This document shows positions 8,061 through 17,120 of a DNA stretch of 64,000 bases, one piece after another; the first letter of the stretch is position 1; every line of letters begins with the position of its first letter. The stretch is taken from assembly GCA_964418125.1 (NCBI GenBank), contig CAYQKY010000021.1, positions 14,411 through 78,410 on the forward strand, read 5' to 3'. This DNA comes from JACJXW01 sp964418125. Its GTDB lineage: Bacteria > Bacteroidota > Bacteroidia > Chitinophagales > Saprospiraceae. A program made the translations under genes and the position numbers. The notes beneath the pieces were generated by a model that did no database searches, was not told where the DNA came from, and was given only the letters and a program-made list of their open reading frames with translations.

Positions 8061-10999
8061 ATATCCTCTTCTTTAATAATAATGGCCACTCGGGTTCCGC
8101 GAGGCTGACGGGCTTCGGTTGTGGTGCTGATCCTGTACCCGAGCTGGTTGAGCAAATGTATTCTTTCCTTCAGAATGCGGGATCCCAGCGGGCGGTGTGT
8201 CCGGAATGCCGGGCCGGCGCGATGGCCCAACCCGGCCCCGTCATCCTCGATAGCAATAAACAATTCATTAGAAAGGTAAGCAATTTTTATGGACAACGAC
8301 CCCTTCCGGCGGGCCGGCAGCAGCCCGTGCTTGATGGCGTTTTCCACGAAGGGTTGCAGCAACATGGGCGGCAGCCGCACCAGTTTGGGTTGTATGTCCG
8401 GCGCTACCTCCAGTTCAAAGTCGAAATGGCCGTTGCTATTTAGTTGTTCGAATTCCACATAAGACCTGATCAGTTCTATCTCTTTTTCCAGGGAAATTTC
8501 ATTTTCGGGGCCAAGGGCTGCGGCCTTATTCCCCTGATGCGAGGCGTCCAGGAAGTTGCGGATCAGGCCAGACAGCCTGACCAGGTATTTGCCGGCTTCC
8601 TCCCGCTTTCCTTGAATGATCTTGCTTTGGACCGAAGCCAGGACGTTGAAAAGGAAGTGAGGGTTCAGTTCCGCCAACAGCAGTTGAGCGCGCAGATAAT
8701 TGACGGACTGCAATTGCCGGGCGTACCGGCGGCTCAACAATCGCTGCCGGAAAAAGAAAAATGCACTCAGGGCCGAAGCGGCAAGCCCCAGGCCGATAGC
8801 TGCAGGGGGAAACCAGGCTTCCCGGTAAAAGGGAAGGCGGATGACAAAATTAATCTCATCCTGATACATTTTCGGGACAGCCCCATCAACCGGCCCGGCC
8901 CGAACCTGAAAACGATAATCTCCGGAGGACAACCCTTCGAACACCGCTATGCTCCCCTCCGTCCAGGCAGACCAGGGCTCCTGGTTTAAACGATACTGAA
9001 AACGCACAGCGGGCGGCCGCGTTGCGCCCACCGCCTCAAATTCGGCCGTTGCGCCGGCACGGCCATATTCTACTTCGAGGATGCTGTCCCGGCGCCGAAA
9101 GGGCAGCAACTTACCATTGAAACGAATGATATTGGCCCTGAGAAAATGCCGGCCGGTGTCCAACAGAGCGGGAGACAAGCGAGACAGATCGGTAGCTGAA
9201 GCGATCCAGATATAACCTTTTGAGTCTCTGAAAAAACCGTTGAACCCCGGCTCGATGCCCGTGTAACCGTTGGTATGATTGAATGTTTTAAACCTGGCTT
9301 CCCCCCTTTCCAGGTATCTTTCCGCATCGAACAAGTATAATCCATCCTTGGCCCCGATCAACAGGCGCCGCTCGTCAAAAACGGCCAGGCTTTTTACGAT
9401 ACTGTTCAGCAGCACGCTACCCACCTGGCTGATGGCGTCCGCTTCAGGGTTATAAACCAGCAGGCCCTGCTCGCCGCCCAGCCACAACCTGCCCCGCCAA
9501 TCGGGAAGGATACAGTATACTCCTCCTCCGGCCAGCCGGCCGTTCTCCGCCGTATAATTTTGAAAACTGCCGGACTCCGGGTCATAGCGGCTCAGGCCGG
9601 TGTAACTTCCCAGCCAGTAATTTCCTTTTTCATCAATGCCGATGGCCTGTACATAGTAAGAATCGTGGAGCCCCTCCTGATAGGCGATGGCTTCCTGGCT
9701 GCCGTCCTCACTCACGAGCAGTATAGCATTGGAGGCGCCGGCCACTACCTGGCGGCGTTCCGCATCATAGGCAAGCGAAAAAATTGCCTGGCCCGAAATT
9801 TTCCGAAAATCCCCCCCATCGTATTTCAGCAACCCTCCGATATTCCCGAAATAGAGATGCCCCTGGCCATCCATTGCCGAAGCCGCGAGGAACTCCGGCC
9901 CCATCTGCCCGCCAAAATCCACAGATTTTGGCGGCCATTGACCCTCCGTGTAACGGAACAGTCCTTTCCCGTAAGACGAAAACCAAAGCGCCCCCTCTCT
10001 ATCTTCAACCACCGACCAAATATAAGGATAAGGCTCCGGCGAGAACTCCTGAAAGGCCGGGCCGTACAAGTGAACCAGCCCGTTTTCCGACCCCAGCCAG
10101 AGCTGGCCCTGCGCGTCCTGAACGACATCATTGACGTTGACAAAGCTACGCGCCGCATTCAACCCGCCGGGGGGCAGGAACCAGCCCCGGTAATTCAACC
10201 AGATCCGATCATCATTCAGGTGGCGCACCTTCGGGGCCGGGCCGCCAAAGAACCCTTCCAACGACCGCCGGAGCCGCCCATTCTCAAGGGCATAAAGCAC
10301 CAGGCTGTCTTCCGCCGTAGCCCCGCATACTATTGGCCGCTGCGACAAACTGCCCCTGATAAGCTCATGCCCCCTCTCTGCAGCTGCGCGCCTCTCCAGG
10401 CGGATACCGCTTGTTGTCAGCAGCAGGCGGTATATCCCGCCATCCTCAAAGTGCAGATAAAAATGGCCTGCCTCCGGCTCATAGTACATTTCCTGTGGAA
10501 TACCCGGAAGGGCCATTCCCTCCAGCACAGAGTGATAAACACCACCGCTGAAGCAATAAACACTGCCTGTATTGACCTCGAAGATCCAGCAGTTGTCCTC
10601 ATCATCCACAAAAAAATCATACACCACATAAATAAAAGGTTTCCGGAAATTCCGGAACCTCGCCCCATCGAAGAGGCTGATCCCATCGTAGGTGAAAATG
10701 ACGGCCTCCCCCCGGCTGTTTTCAGAAATGCCGTGAATGCGCTGATGGGCAAGCCCATCTGCTGTACCATACTGACGGAATGCCTGTCCGTTGAAGACGT
10801 TCAGGCCGTTGCGGGTCCCCACCCATAAATACCCCCGGGAGTCGGCGTGCAGTGAGGTGATCTTCATTTGAGACAGGCCGTCCTCCATGGTAAAAAGACG
10901 ATGCTGGTACGGCTCCGGCTGGCTGAACAACAGGTTGAAAAAGGCAGGCCCGCTGAAAAGAAAGAGAGTTGCATAAAGTCGATAGCAAAAAAGTGACAT
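8057..10999 (-). CDS. Two-component sensor: Reg_prop beta-propeller histidine kinase of the LytS/YehU type
   Basis: Taken from the ATG at 10999, the protein has about 980 residues. A Sec-type hydrophobic start (LYATLFLFSGPAFFNLLF) leads into a periplasmic two-blade set of two-component regulator propeller repeats (GLSQMKITSLHADSRGYLWV, DREGALWFSSYGKGLFRY and others), then a Y_Y_Y domain and one membrane helix (AAIGLGLAASALSAFFFF). The cytoplasmic part is a His_kinase domain with phospho-acceptor in LNPHFLFNVLAS and a HATPase with PFVENAIKHG. An upstream in-frame ATG at 11086 would add 29 non-signal-like residues, so I prefer 10999. It is coupled to the LytTR regulator. Propeller sensors in Bacteroidota often detect glycans. 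Confidence 0.9.
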   Translation of the reverse strand: MSLFCYRLYATLFLFSGPAFFNLLFSQPEPYQHRLFTMEDGLSQMKITSLHADSRGYLWVGTRNGLNVFNGQAFRQYGTADGLAHQRIHGISENSRGEAVIFTYDGISLFDGARFRNFRKPFIYVVYDFFVDDEDNCWIFEVNTGSVYCFSGGVYHSVLEGMALPGIPQEMYYEPEAGHFYLHFEDGGIYRLLLTTSGIRLERRAAAERGHELIRGSLSQRPIVCGATAEDSLVLYALENGRLRRSLEGFFGGPAPKVRHLNDDRIWLNYRGWFLPPGGLNAARSFVNVNDVVQDAQGQLWLGSENGLVHLYGPAFQEFSPEPYPYIWSVVEDREGALWFSSYGKGLFRYTEGQWPPKSVDFGGQMGPEFLAASAMDGQGHLYFGNIGGLLKYDGGDFRKISGQAIFSLAYDAERRQVVAGASNAILLVSEDGSQEAIAYQEGLHDSYYVQAIGIDEKGNYWLGSYTGLSRYDPESGSFQNYTAENGRLAGGGVYCILPDWRGRLWLGGEQGLLVYNPEADAISQVGSVLLNSIVKSLAVFDERRLLIGAKDGLYLFDAERYLERGEARFKTFNHTNGYTGIEPGFNGFFRDSKGYIWIASATDLSRLSPALLDTGRHFLRANIIRFNGKLLPFRRRDSILEVEYGRAGATAEFEAVGATRPPAVRFQYRLNQEPWSAWTEGSIAVFEGLSSGDYRFQVRAGPVDGAVPKMYQDEINFVIRLPFYREAWFPPAAIGLGLAASALSAFFFFRQRLLSRRYARQLQSVNYLRAQLLLAELNPHFLFNVLASVQSKIIQGKREEAGKYLVRLSGLIRNFLDASHQGNKAAALGPENEISLEKEIELIRSYVEFEQLNSNGHFDFELEVAPDIQPKLVRLPPMLLQPFVENAIKHGLLPARRKGSLSIKIAYLSNELFIAIEDDGAGLGHRAGPAFRTHRPLGSRILKERIHLLNQLGYRISTTTEARQPRGTRVAIIIKEEDI

Positions 11000-11097
11000 A
11001 CTCAAAAATAACCAATTGGCAGGCGCCAAACTGCACCGAAGCAGTGATAAAAAAGAATTTCTCTGTATTTCTGCCCCGGAAATCAATTGAGCCGCAT

Positions 11098-11105
11098 TAA
11101 CTTTG
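11098..11105 (+). promoter_or_regulatory. Candidate -7 element for the DoxX gene
   Basis: TAACTTTG fits the Bacteroidota -7 consensus TAnnTTTG and lies 42 bases before the DoxX start at 11147, in the gap that divides it from the divergent sensor kinase. No clear TTTG is found 19 bases upstream, so this is only half of the usual promoter. Confidence 0.4.
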
Positions 11106-11146
11106 CCCCTCTTTTATTGTTAGAGGAAAAAAGAAAAAACAGTATT

Positions 11147-11542
11147 ATGCCCACATCGAGACAAAACGACATTGCATTATTATTACTGCGCCTCACCTTC
11201 GGCGGCGCTATGATCTACGGCCACGGCTGGGGCAAGCTGATGCGCCTGCTGGGTGATGAGCCCATTAAATTTTACAATTTCATGGGGCTGGGGCCGGAGA
11301 TCTCACTCGGACTGGCTGCCTTTGCCGAAGTGGGCTGCGCTCTATTAGTGATTTTGGGGCTGTTCACGCGCTGGGCCACAGTCCCGCTGGTAATCACGAT
11401 GATGGTGGCCATCTCCACCAACCTGGGAGAAGGGTTCGGGCAGATAGAAAAGGCGCTGCTCTTCCTGGTGGCCTTCCTTTCCCTGCAATTCACCGGGGCG
11501 GGCTGGTACTCGCTGGATGCGCAGGTGAGAAACAGGGTGTGA
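11147..11542 (+). CDS. DoxX family membrane protein
   Basis: This 131-residue protein has four predicted transmembrane helices and the DoxX/SURF4-like layout: DIALLLLRLTFGGAMIYGHGWGKL, a glycine-rich second helix (FAEVGCALLVILGLFTRW), a third (VPLVITMMVAIS) and a fourth (LLFLVAFLSLQFTGAG). DoxX proteins sit in the inner membrane, and their roles in thiosulfate oxidation or redox homeostasis vary, so no reaction is assigned. The ATG at 11147 is preferred over an earlier frame start at 11087 because it begins directly before the first helix. Confidence 0.85.
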   Translation: MPTSRQNDIALLLLRLTFGGAMIYGHGWGKLMRLLGDEPIKFYNFMGLGPEISLGLAAFAEVGCALLVILGLFTRWATVPLVITMMVAISTNLGEGFGQIEKALLFLVAFLSLQFTGAGWYSLDAQVRNRV

Positions 11543-11543
11543 T

Positions 11544-11637
11544 GTGTGATTTTTGACGTCCGAATTTTGATGTTTGATTTGCTCTGTGAGATCCTCTGAG
11601 CCACTGGGCGCCAGACATCATAAATCAAAAATCACAC
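11544..11637. repeat. Intergenic inverted repeat directly after the DoxX stop
   Basis: GTGTGATTTTTGA at 11544-11556 is the exact reverse complement of TCAAAAATCACAC at 11625-11637. The flanks carry more TTTGAT/ATCAAA phrases that extend the pairing, and the loop is about 68 bases. It begins two bases after the stop codon, so it may act as a 3'-end hairpin. It belongs to the family of self-complementary spacers described in the findings. Confidence 0.5.
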
Positions 11638-11689
11638 GTCAAAAATCAAAAATCGAACATTCTCCTTCGGCTAAGTCAATTTCATTCCA

Positions 11690-12772
11690 ATGCAAAGAAA
11701 CCTCGTCTACTTAATAATTCTCCTCCTTCTCCTCGGCTGCTCTTCCGGTGATCAACCACCCTCCGCCAATTACATCAAGCTGGAAGGCAGGACCATGGGG
11801 ACCACCTACCACGTCACCTACAGCGACGGGCAGCAGCGGGATTATCAGAAGGGCATTGACTCTCTGCTGGAGATCGTCAACCTTGAGGTATCCACCTACA
11901 TCGGGCAATCCACCATTTCCCGTTTCAACCAGTCGGACAGCACCCTCAACCTGGCTTATGACCCACGCACCCAGGCATTAGAAAATTACCCCAACCACCA
12001 TTTTCTGGCCAATTATTTCAAGGCCGGAGAAGTTTACGAAGCATCGGAAGGCTATTTCGACCCCACCATCATGCCCCTGGTCAACTACTGGGGGTTTGGT
12101 TATACACCGAAGAAGATCGTTGGAACGGTGGATAGCATGGCGGTCGATTCACTAATGGAATTTGTAGGCTTCGAAAAAGTCACCCTGGCCATAAAGGGCC
12201 AGGACAGCCTGCTGGTGAAAGCCGCCCCCGGCGTACAACTCGACTTCAGCGCCCTGGCCAAAGGATACGGAGTCGATGCCGTTGCCGGCCTGCTGGCATC
12301 AAAGGGCATAGAGCACTACATGGTGGAGATCGGAGGAGAGGTGGTTGCCCGCGGGCAAAGCCCTCGTGGAGGAGACTGGAAGATCGGCATCAATATTCCC
12401 CGGGAGGAGGCCGGCATACAGGAGATTCAAACCGCGGTGCCCCTTCACAACCGGGCGCTGGCCACCTCCGGCAACTACCGCAACTTCTACGAGGCCAACG
12501 GCCAGAAATACAGCCACACCATCAGCCCGTTTACCGGTTTCCCGGAACGGAGCATCCTGCTGAGCGCTTCCGTTTTTGCGCCCGATTGCATGACGGCCGA
12601 CGCCTACGCCACCGCCTTCATGGCCATGGGGCTGGAGCGGGCCTTCGCCCTGGCCAGCCGCCTGCCCGATATCGAAGGGTACTTCCTCTATAACCGGGAA
12701 GACGGCGCCCTGGGGGTGCGCTATACCGAAGGCCTGCGGCCATTATTTGAAAATGAGGGTGATAAACAATAA
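11690..12772 (+). CDS. apbE: FAD:protein FMN transferase
   Basis: This 360-residue lipoprotein (signal LVYLIILLLLLGCSS with the lipobox cysteine) has the ApbE fold. Recognisable blocks are the N-terminal GRTMGTTYHVTY, the FAD-binding LDFSALAKGYGVDAV, EIGGEVVARG, and the C-terminal SHTISPFTGFP followed by DCMTADAYATAFM with the metal-binding Asp/Thr. ApbE attaches FMN through a phosphoester to Ser/Thr of periplasmic flavoproteins such as NqrB/NqrC and RnfG. The flavoprotein partners are not in the window. The start at 11690 gives a clean signal sequence. Confidence 0.92.
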   Translation: MQRNLVYLIILLLLLGCSSGDQPPSANYIKLEGRTMGTTYHVTYSDGQQRDYQKGIDSLLEIVNLEVSTYIGQSTISRFNQSDSTLNLAYDPRTQALENYPNHHFLANYFKAGEVYEASEGYFDPTIMPLVNYWGFGYTPKKIVGTVDSMAVDSLMEFVGFEKVTLAIKGQDSLLVKAAPGVQLDFSALAKGYGVDAVAGLLASKGIEHYMVEIGGEVVARGQSPRGGDWKIGINIPREEAGIQEIQTAVPLHNRALATSGNYRNFYEANGQKYSHTISPFTGFPERSILLSASVFAPDCMTADAYATAFMAMGLERAFALASRLPDIEGYFLYNREDGALGVRYTEGLRPLFENEGDKQ

Positions 12773-12814
12773 ATTTACCCGGCAAGTTTGCCCACAACTC
12801 TAAAGCAGTTTTTA

Positions 12815-13636
12815 ATGGATTTTAAGCTCGACCGCGACCTCATCTTTCTCGACCTCGAAGCTACCGGCCTGAACGTCATCCGCGACCGTATCCTGCAGAT
12901 CGCTATGATCAAGTATTTCAAGGACGGGCGGGAGCCGGAGGAACTGTCCATGCTCATCAACCCCGGCATCCCCATTTCCGAAGAGGCCATGCAGGTACAC
13001 GGCATCACGCCCAAGGACGTGGCCAACAAACCCACCTTCCAGCAGGTTGCCGACAAGCTCCTTGAGTTCATCGGCAATGCCGACCTGGCCGGCTACAATT
13101 CCAACCGGTTCGACATCCCCATGCTGATGGAAGAGTTCGCCCGCGTCGGACTGGAACTCGACATCTCCCGACGCCGCACCATCGACGTGCAGCGCATCTT
13201 TTACAAAATGGAACCCCGCACCCTCAAGGCCGCCCTCAAGTTCTACTGCGATGAAGATATGGAGGACGCCCATGACGCCCTGGCCGACGTAAAAGCCACC
13301 GTCGCCGTTTTCCAGGGCCAGCTGGAACGCTATCGCGGCGTCGACCATATCGACGACGACGGCAACAAAACAACCGCCCCCATCATTAAAGACGTACAGT
13401 CTCTGCACGATTTTACCAACGACATGCGTTTTGTGGATGCAACCCAGAAGATGAGGTACGATACCAACGGCGAGATCGTTTTCAATTTCGGGAAATACAA
13501 CGGTAAGCCCGTCGCCGCTACGCTTTCGCGGGACAAGCAGTACTACAACTGGATCCTGAACAAGGAGTTTTCTTCCCAGGTAAAGCAGGTCGTCAAAAAG
13601 CTGGTCAAGGAATATGAACGGAACAATCAGAAGTAG
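12815..13636 (+). CDS. DEDDh 3'-5' exonuclease (DnaQ-like) with exodeoxyribonuclease X-type C-terminal domain
   Basis: The 273-residue product carries the DEDDh exonuclease motifs: Exo I FLDLEATGL (Asp and Glu), Exo II NSNRFDIPML (Asp) and Exo III DAHDALADVKAT (His and Asp). These bind two metals and remove nucleotides from 3' ends. The last 90 residues contain VFNFGKYNGKPV and QYYNWILNKEF, resembling the ExoX C-terminal/DUF3820 domain found in stand-alone repair exonucleases, rather than a PolIII epsilon tail. The ATG at 12815 is used, and an upstream TTG would add nine unconvincing residues. The next gene overlaps it by 23 bases. Confidence 0.85.
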   Translation: MDFKLDRDLIFLDLEATGLNVIRDRILQIAMIKYFKDGREPEELSMLINPGIPISEEAMQVHGITPKDVANKPTFQQVADKLLEFIGNADLAGYNSNRFDIPMLMEEFARVGLELDISRRRTIDVQRIFYKMEPRTLKAALKFYCDEDMEDAHDALADVKATVAVFQGQLERYRGVDHIDDDGNKTTAPIIKDVQSLHDFTNDMRFVDATQKMRYDTNGEIVFNFGKYNGKPVAATLSRDKQYYNWILNKEFSSQVKQVVKKLVKEYERNNQK

Positions 13637-14486
13637 CCTTTTTTTTATCCTGATAACCATTGGCATGGCGGCCTGTTATGAGCCGGTGCCGGGTTGCCTG
13701 GATGTGGAAGCGGTCAATTACAACCTGGAGGCAGACAAAAACGACAGTGAAGAATGCATGTACCCCAGAGTACGCCTGGCCGTACAGCACCGCTACAGCA
13801 AAGATGACACTCTGTATGCCTTCAGGCTGGTGGATTCTGTTTATTTTGACGCTCAGGGAAACCCTTTCCGCCTCAATAATGTTCGTTTTTATATATCCAA
13901 CTTCCACCTCATTTATACCAACGGACAGGAAAAGGAGGTGGATGAAACCATAGAGGTGGAAATCCCTCAACCCGACGGAACGAGCCTTACGCGCAACATA
14001 GAAGACAATTTTTCTCTGATCAGCCCGCGAGTCACCCAAAATTACACGATCGGAACCCTGAAAGAATCCGGGGCCCTGCAGGAGGTCCGGTTTGCTGTCG
14101 GCGTGGAAGGAGTGGCCAACGTCGCCTCTCCCGCTTCCTTCCCCAGCGGGCACCCCCTGAGCCTGGTAGACAGCAGCCTGTACTTCAATCAGGATTCCGG
14201 CTACGTGTTTGAATACATCGAGCTGTTCCGCGATACCACCGCCGCCGATACCATTCCGGTAACGCTGCGGATCGGCACGCCGGACTACCTCAGAGAGGTG
14301 CGGCTGCCGGTAAGCCTTGAAAAGAGCCGGGGGTTCCACCTCCTGCTGACACTGCAGGTAGACTACAGCCGCTGGTTCAGCACCATCAACGCCCGGCAGG
14401 ACAGCCCGGAGCAACTGAAGGAGAAAATTGTCGCAAACCTGGCAGAATCCTTTTCTGTGGTTGCGGCAGTCCTGCAGAGCCAGTAA
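13614..14486 (+). CDS. MbnP-family lipoprotein, divergent copy lacking the usual Trp and His positions
   Basis: This 290-residue lipoprotein (lipobox MAACYEP) shows the MbnP layout: beta strands with LNNVRFYISNFHLI, a GHPLSLVDSSLYFNQDSGY block and a later RIGTPDYLREVRLP block. MbnP proteins are periplasmic copper-binding partners of the di-haem enzyme MbnH, which oxidises a Trp of MbnP to kynurenine. From memory, the family motif reads roughly YWTWQSGY and a later FHxG. Here the tryptophans are replaced (LYFNQDSGY) and the His of the later block is Arg. It overlaps the exonuclease gene by 23 bases and precedes a more canonical MbnP and two di-haem genes. Its function may have diverged. Confidence 0.72.
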   Translation: MNGTIRSSLFFILITIGMAACYEPVPGCLDVEAVNYNLEADKNDSEECMYPRVRLAVQHRYSKDDTLYAFRLVDSVYFDAQGNPFRLNNVRFYISNFHLIYTNGQEKEVDETIEVEIPQPDGTSLTRNIEDNFSLISPRVTQNYTIGTLKESGALQEVRFAVGVEGVANVASPASFPSGHPLSLVDSSLYFNQDSGYVFEYIELFRDTTAADTIPVTLRIGTPDYLREVRLPVSLEKSRGFHLLLTLQVDYSRWFSTINARQDSPEQLKEKIVANLAESFSVVAAVLQSQ

Positions 14487-14649
14487 GTTGAATGGCCTGA
14501 AATGCATGGAAATGAAGAAATGTGTTGGAACGCTCGGAGCAAAGCCTCTCATTTCAAAGCATTTCTACGCATTTCCACCCCATGGCCTTCTAAAACCAGA
14601 AAACAGCATCTTCTACCCTGCATCATTCCTAATCTAAATGAATTCATCT

Positions 14650-15816
14650 ATGAAACATTTACTTCTCATCATTCCTTTGGCCACGGCCCTGCTTTTCAGC
14701 GGATGCAATAATACCGATGATGAAGGACAGCCGGGCAAGGCAGACCTGGAACTATCCTTCGAACCCATCAATGAAAAACCGGATATCGGCGATGTCGTGA
14801 CCTTCAAAATCAACCTCTACAACCGGGGCCCGCTGGCCGCTGACGGCGTAACGGTAGAAAATACGGCGCCTGAAGGTTTTACCGAGGTGGACAACATCAA
14901 CGCCGGCGGCGTATTCACCGCTCCTCCCGTCATCCGCTGGGCCAACCTCAGCATCCAACCGGAGGAGACGATCACGCTCTCGTTCACCGCCGTGGCCGGA
15001 AAGCCTGAAGGCAATATCGGATTTGCCCATCAGGCGCAGGTGACGGCCAGCAACCAGTCCGACCCGGATTCCACCCCGAACAACGCCGCCGGGGCTCCCA
15101 AGGAAGACGACGAAGCGGTTTTGAGCCTGATCCCCCGGGCAGGAGAAGTGAGCCTGAACTTCAGAACCTCCTACGGGCAGGACCCCCTGGTGATGTTCGA
15201 ACGCGAATATGCCTATGAAGACAACATGGCCATCAAAATGCAGCTCTTCCAGTTCTACCTCTCGGAGGTAAACCTGCTGCAGGGAGAAGAACGAGTGCCC
15301 GTAATGGACGTGGGGCTCATTTCCTTCGGAGATGTGTATACTGATGAGCAGGCGCTGGAAGGCAAAAGCACCGGCTCCCTCACCGCCCCTCCCGGCAACT
15401 ACACCGGCATAGAATTCGGCTTCGGGTTGTCGCCCGAGCTCAATGCCACCATTCCCCCGGATTATCCGCTGGGGCACCCCCTTTCCGAAAACTACTGGGA
15501 GGCCGCCAGCAGTTACATCTTCTTCAAATTCGAAGGCAACGCTGACCTGGAGCCCAACGGCGAGTTTTCCGACAAGCTCACCTTCCACGTGGGCGGCAAC
15601 GGCAACTACCGGCAGCTGTCCTTCGACAAGCCCATTACCATCGAAGACGAAAAAGAGCTGACGCTGCAGTTCAATATCGACCTCAGAAAAATACTCGTCG
15701 ACCAGAACACCGGCGAGTACCTCGACTTCCGCCAGGTGACGCAGAGCCACAGCAACGAATCCCCTTCTGCCACCTTCATGGCCAACCACGTGGCGGAAGC
15801 GATAGAGCTTGAATAG
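14650..15816 (+). CDS. MbnP-family lipoprotein with N-terminal DUF11-like domain
   Basis: From the ATG at 14650 this is a 388-residue lipoprotein (LLFSGCNN). Residues about 20-150 form a DUF11-like surface beta domain (KPDIGDVVTFKINLYNRGP and NTAPEGFTEVDNI). The rest is an MbnP domain: FQFYLSEVNLLQGEE, then GHPLSENYWEAASSYIFFKF, where the YW of the family motif is kept, and LTFHVGGNGNYRQL with the FHxG histidine. By analogy with methanobactin-locus MbnP, it is a candidate periplasmic copper binder whose Trp could be converted by the adjacent di-haem enzymes. DUF11 fused to MbnP is unusual and suggests cell-surface display. An in-frame ATG four codons upstream at 14638 is less likely. Confidence 0.78.
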   Translation: MKHLLLIIPLATALLFSGCNNTDDEGQPGKADLELSFEPINEKPDIGDVVTFKINLYNRGPLAADGVTVENTAPEGFTEVDNINAGGVFTAPPVIRWANLSIQPEETITLSFTAVAGKPEGNIGFAHQAQVTASNQSDPDSTPNNAAGAPKEDDEAVLSLIPRAGEVSLNFRTSYGQDPLVMFEREYAYEDNMAIKMQLFQFYLSEVNLLQGEERVPVMDVGLISFGDVYTDEQALEGKSTGSLTAPPGNYTGIEFGFGLSPELNATIPPDYPLGHPLSENYWEAASSYIFFKFEGNADLEPNGEFSDKLTFHVGGNGNYRQLSFDKPITIEDEKELTLQFNIDLRKILVDQNTGEYLDFRQVTQSHSNESPSATFMANHVAEAIELE

Positions 15817-15856
15817 AACGAGAAGGTACGGATGTTTTTTAACAGGAGGTTTGATA

Positions 15857-17107
15857 ATGAAATGGCTCAATAACTTCGAGGCGGTTTTCGATCTTGTACG
15901 ACGGGCTTGGTGTACAATATTCGCGCTCGTGGCCGACCGCATACCGTACACCTCCGAGCCTTTTCACGAGATACACACCGTACACAAATCCAGGCAGCGT
16001 GCAGGTTACAGACAGAAAAAACGGAATCTTATCTTCAGATCACACATCATATTATCAGGGCTTGCCTTCACCCTCTTCGGTTGCTCGGGCAGCGAAACGG
16101 ATATCCCCCCCGCCGGCCAGCCCTACGAGCTGGCCCTGCCTGCCCAGTATTCCATCCCCAACCTGCCCGAAGACAACTCCATGACGGCAGCCGGCGTCGA
16201 ACTGGGCCGCCGCCTGTTCTACGACCCTATCCTGTCGGCAGACAGCAGCCGGTCCTGCGCTTCCTGCCACCTGCCCGAACGCGCCTTTACGGACGGGAGG
16301 GCCATCGCCGTAGGCATCAACGAACGTCCCGGGCGCCGCAATGCACAGTCGCTGGCCAATGCCGCCTATCAGTACAAAGGCCTGTTCTGGGACGGCCGTG
16401 CGGCCACCCTCGAAGAGCAGGCGCTCCTCCCCGTGGAAGACCCCAATGAAATGGGGCACGACTGGGGGGAAGTGGAACGGTCGCTGCGGCGGCACCCCTC
16501 CTACCCCGCCTGGTTTGCCGCCGCCTTCGGCGCCACCGACACTGCGCAGATCACCCGCCGGCTGGCGGCAAAGGCGCTGGCGCAATTCGAAAGGGCCCTC
16601 ATCAGCGCCGAATCGAAGTACGACCGGGTAATGCGCGGGGAGGCCACTTTCACCGAACTGGAGGAAAGGGGCCGCCACATCTTCTTCGATACCTCAGAAG
16701 AGCTGCCGGAGGGTGAATGCGGCCACTGCCACACCCCTCCTCTGTTCACCGACCAGACGTATATGAACAACGGCATCACCGAAGCGCCGGCCCTGGCTGA
16801 CTTCCGGGATAAAGGCCGGGGCGAAGCTACCGGCCAGTATTACGACAACGGCCGCTTCCGGGTGCCCAGCCTGCGCAATGTAGCCCTCACGGCGCCTTAT
16901 ATGCATGACGGCCGCTTCGCCACCCTGGAGGAAGTGATCGAGCATTACAACCAGGGCGGCCACCACAGCGAGAACGTGGACCCCAAGATCAGAAAATTAC
17001 ACTTGTCTGACACAGATAAACAAGCTCTGAAGGCTTTCCTCGAAACCCTGACCGACAGTACATTTGTTAATAACCCGGAATTCAGTAACCCGTTTCAGCC
17101 GGAATGA
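15857..17107 (+). CDS. Di-haem cytochrome c peroxidase / MbnH-like lipoprotein (start uncertain)
   Basis: The protein has two haem c motifs, CASCH in SRSCASCHLPERAFTDG and CGHCH in GECGHCHTPPLFTD, and the conserved LRNVALTAPYMHDGRFATLEE region, typical of the MauG/CcpA/MbnH di-haem family. It sits next to an MbnP gene, the genomic signature of MbnH, which modifies MbnP. The mature lipoprotein seems to begin at the lipobox LFGCSGS (about base 16083), but the only ATG in frame (15857) lies 75 codons upstream in spacer-like sequence. The true start may be a rare codon near 16030. No frameshift is evident. Confidence 0.85.
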   Translation: MKWLNNFEAVFDLVRRAWCTIFALVADRIPYTSEPFHEIHTVHKSRQRAGYRQKKRNLIFRSHIILSGLAFTLFGCSGSETDIPPAGQPYELALPAQYSIPNLPEDNSMTAAGVELGRRLFYDPILSADSSRSCASCHLPERAFTDGRAIAVGINERPGRRNAQSLANAAYQYKGLFWDGRAATLEEQALLPVEDPNEMGHDWGEVERSLRRHPSYPAWFAAAFGATDTAQITRRLAAKALAQFERALISAESKYDRVMRGEATFTELEERGRHIFFDTSEELPEGECGHCHTPPLFTDQTYMNNGITEAPALADFRDKGRGEATGQYYDNGRFRVPSLRNVALTAPYMHDGRFATLEEVIEHYNQGGHHSENVDPKIRKLHLSDTDKQALKAFLETLTDSTFVNNPEFSNPFQPE

Positions 17108-17120
17108 AAAATATATTGCC

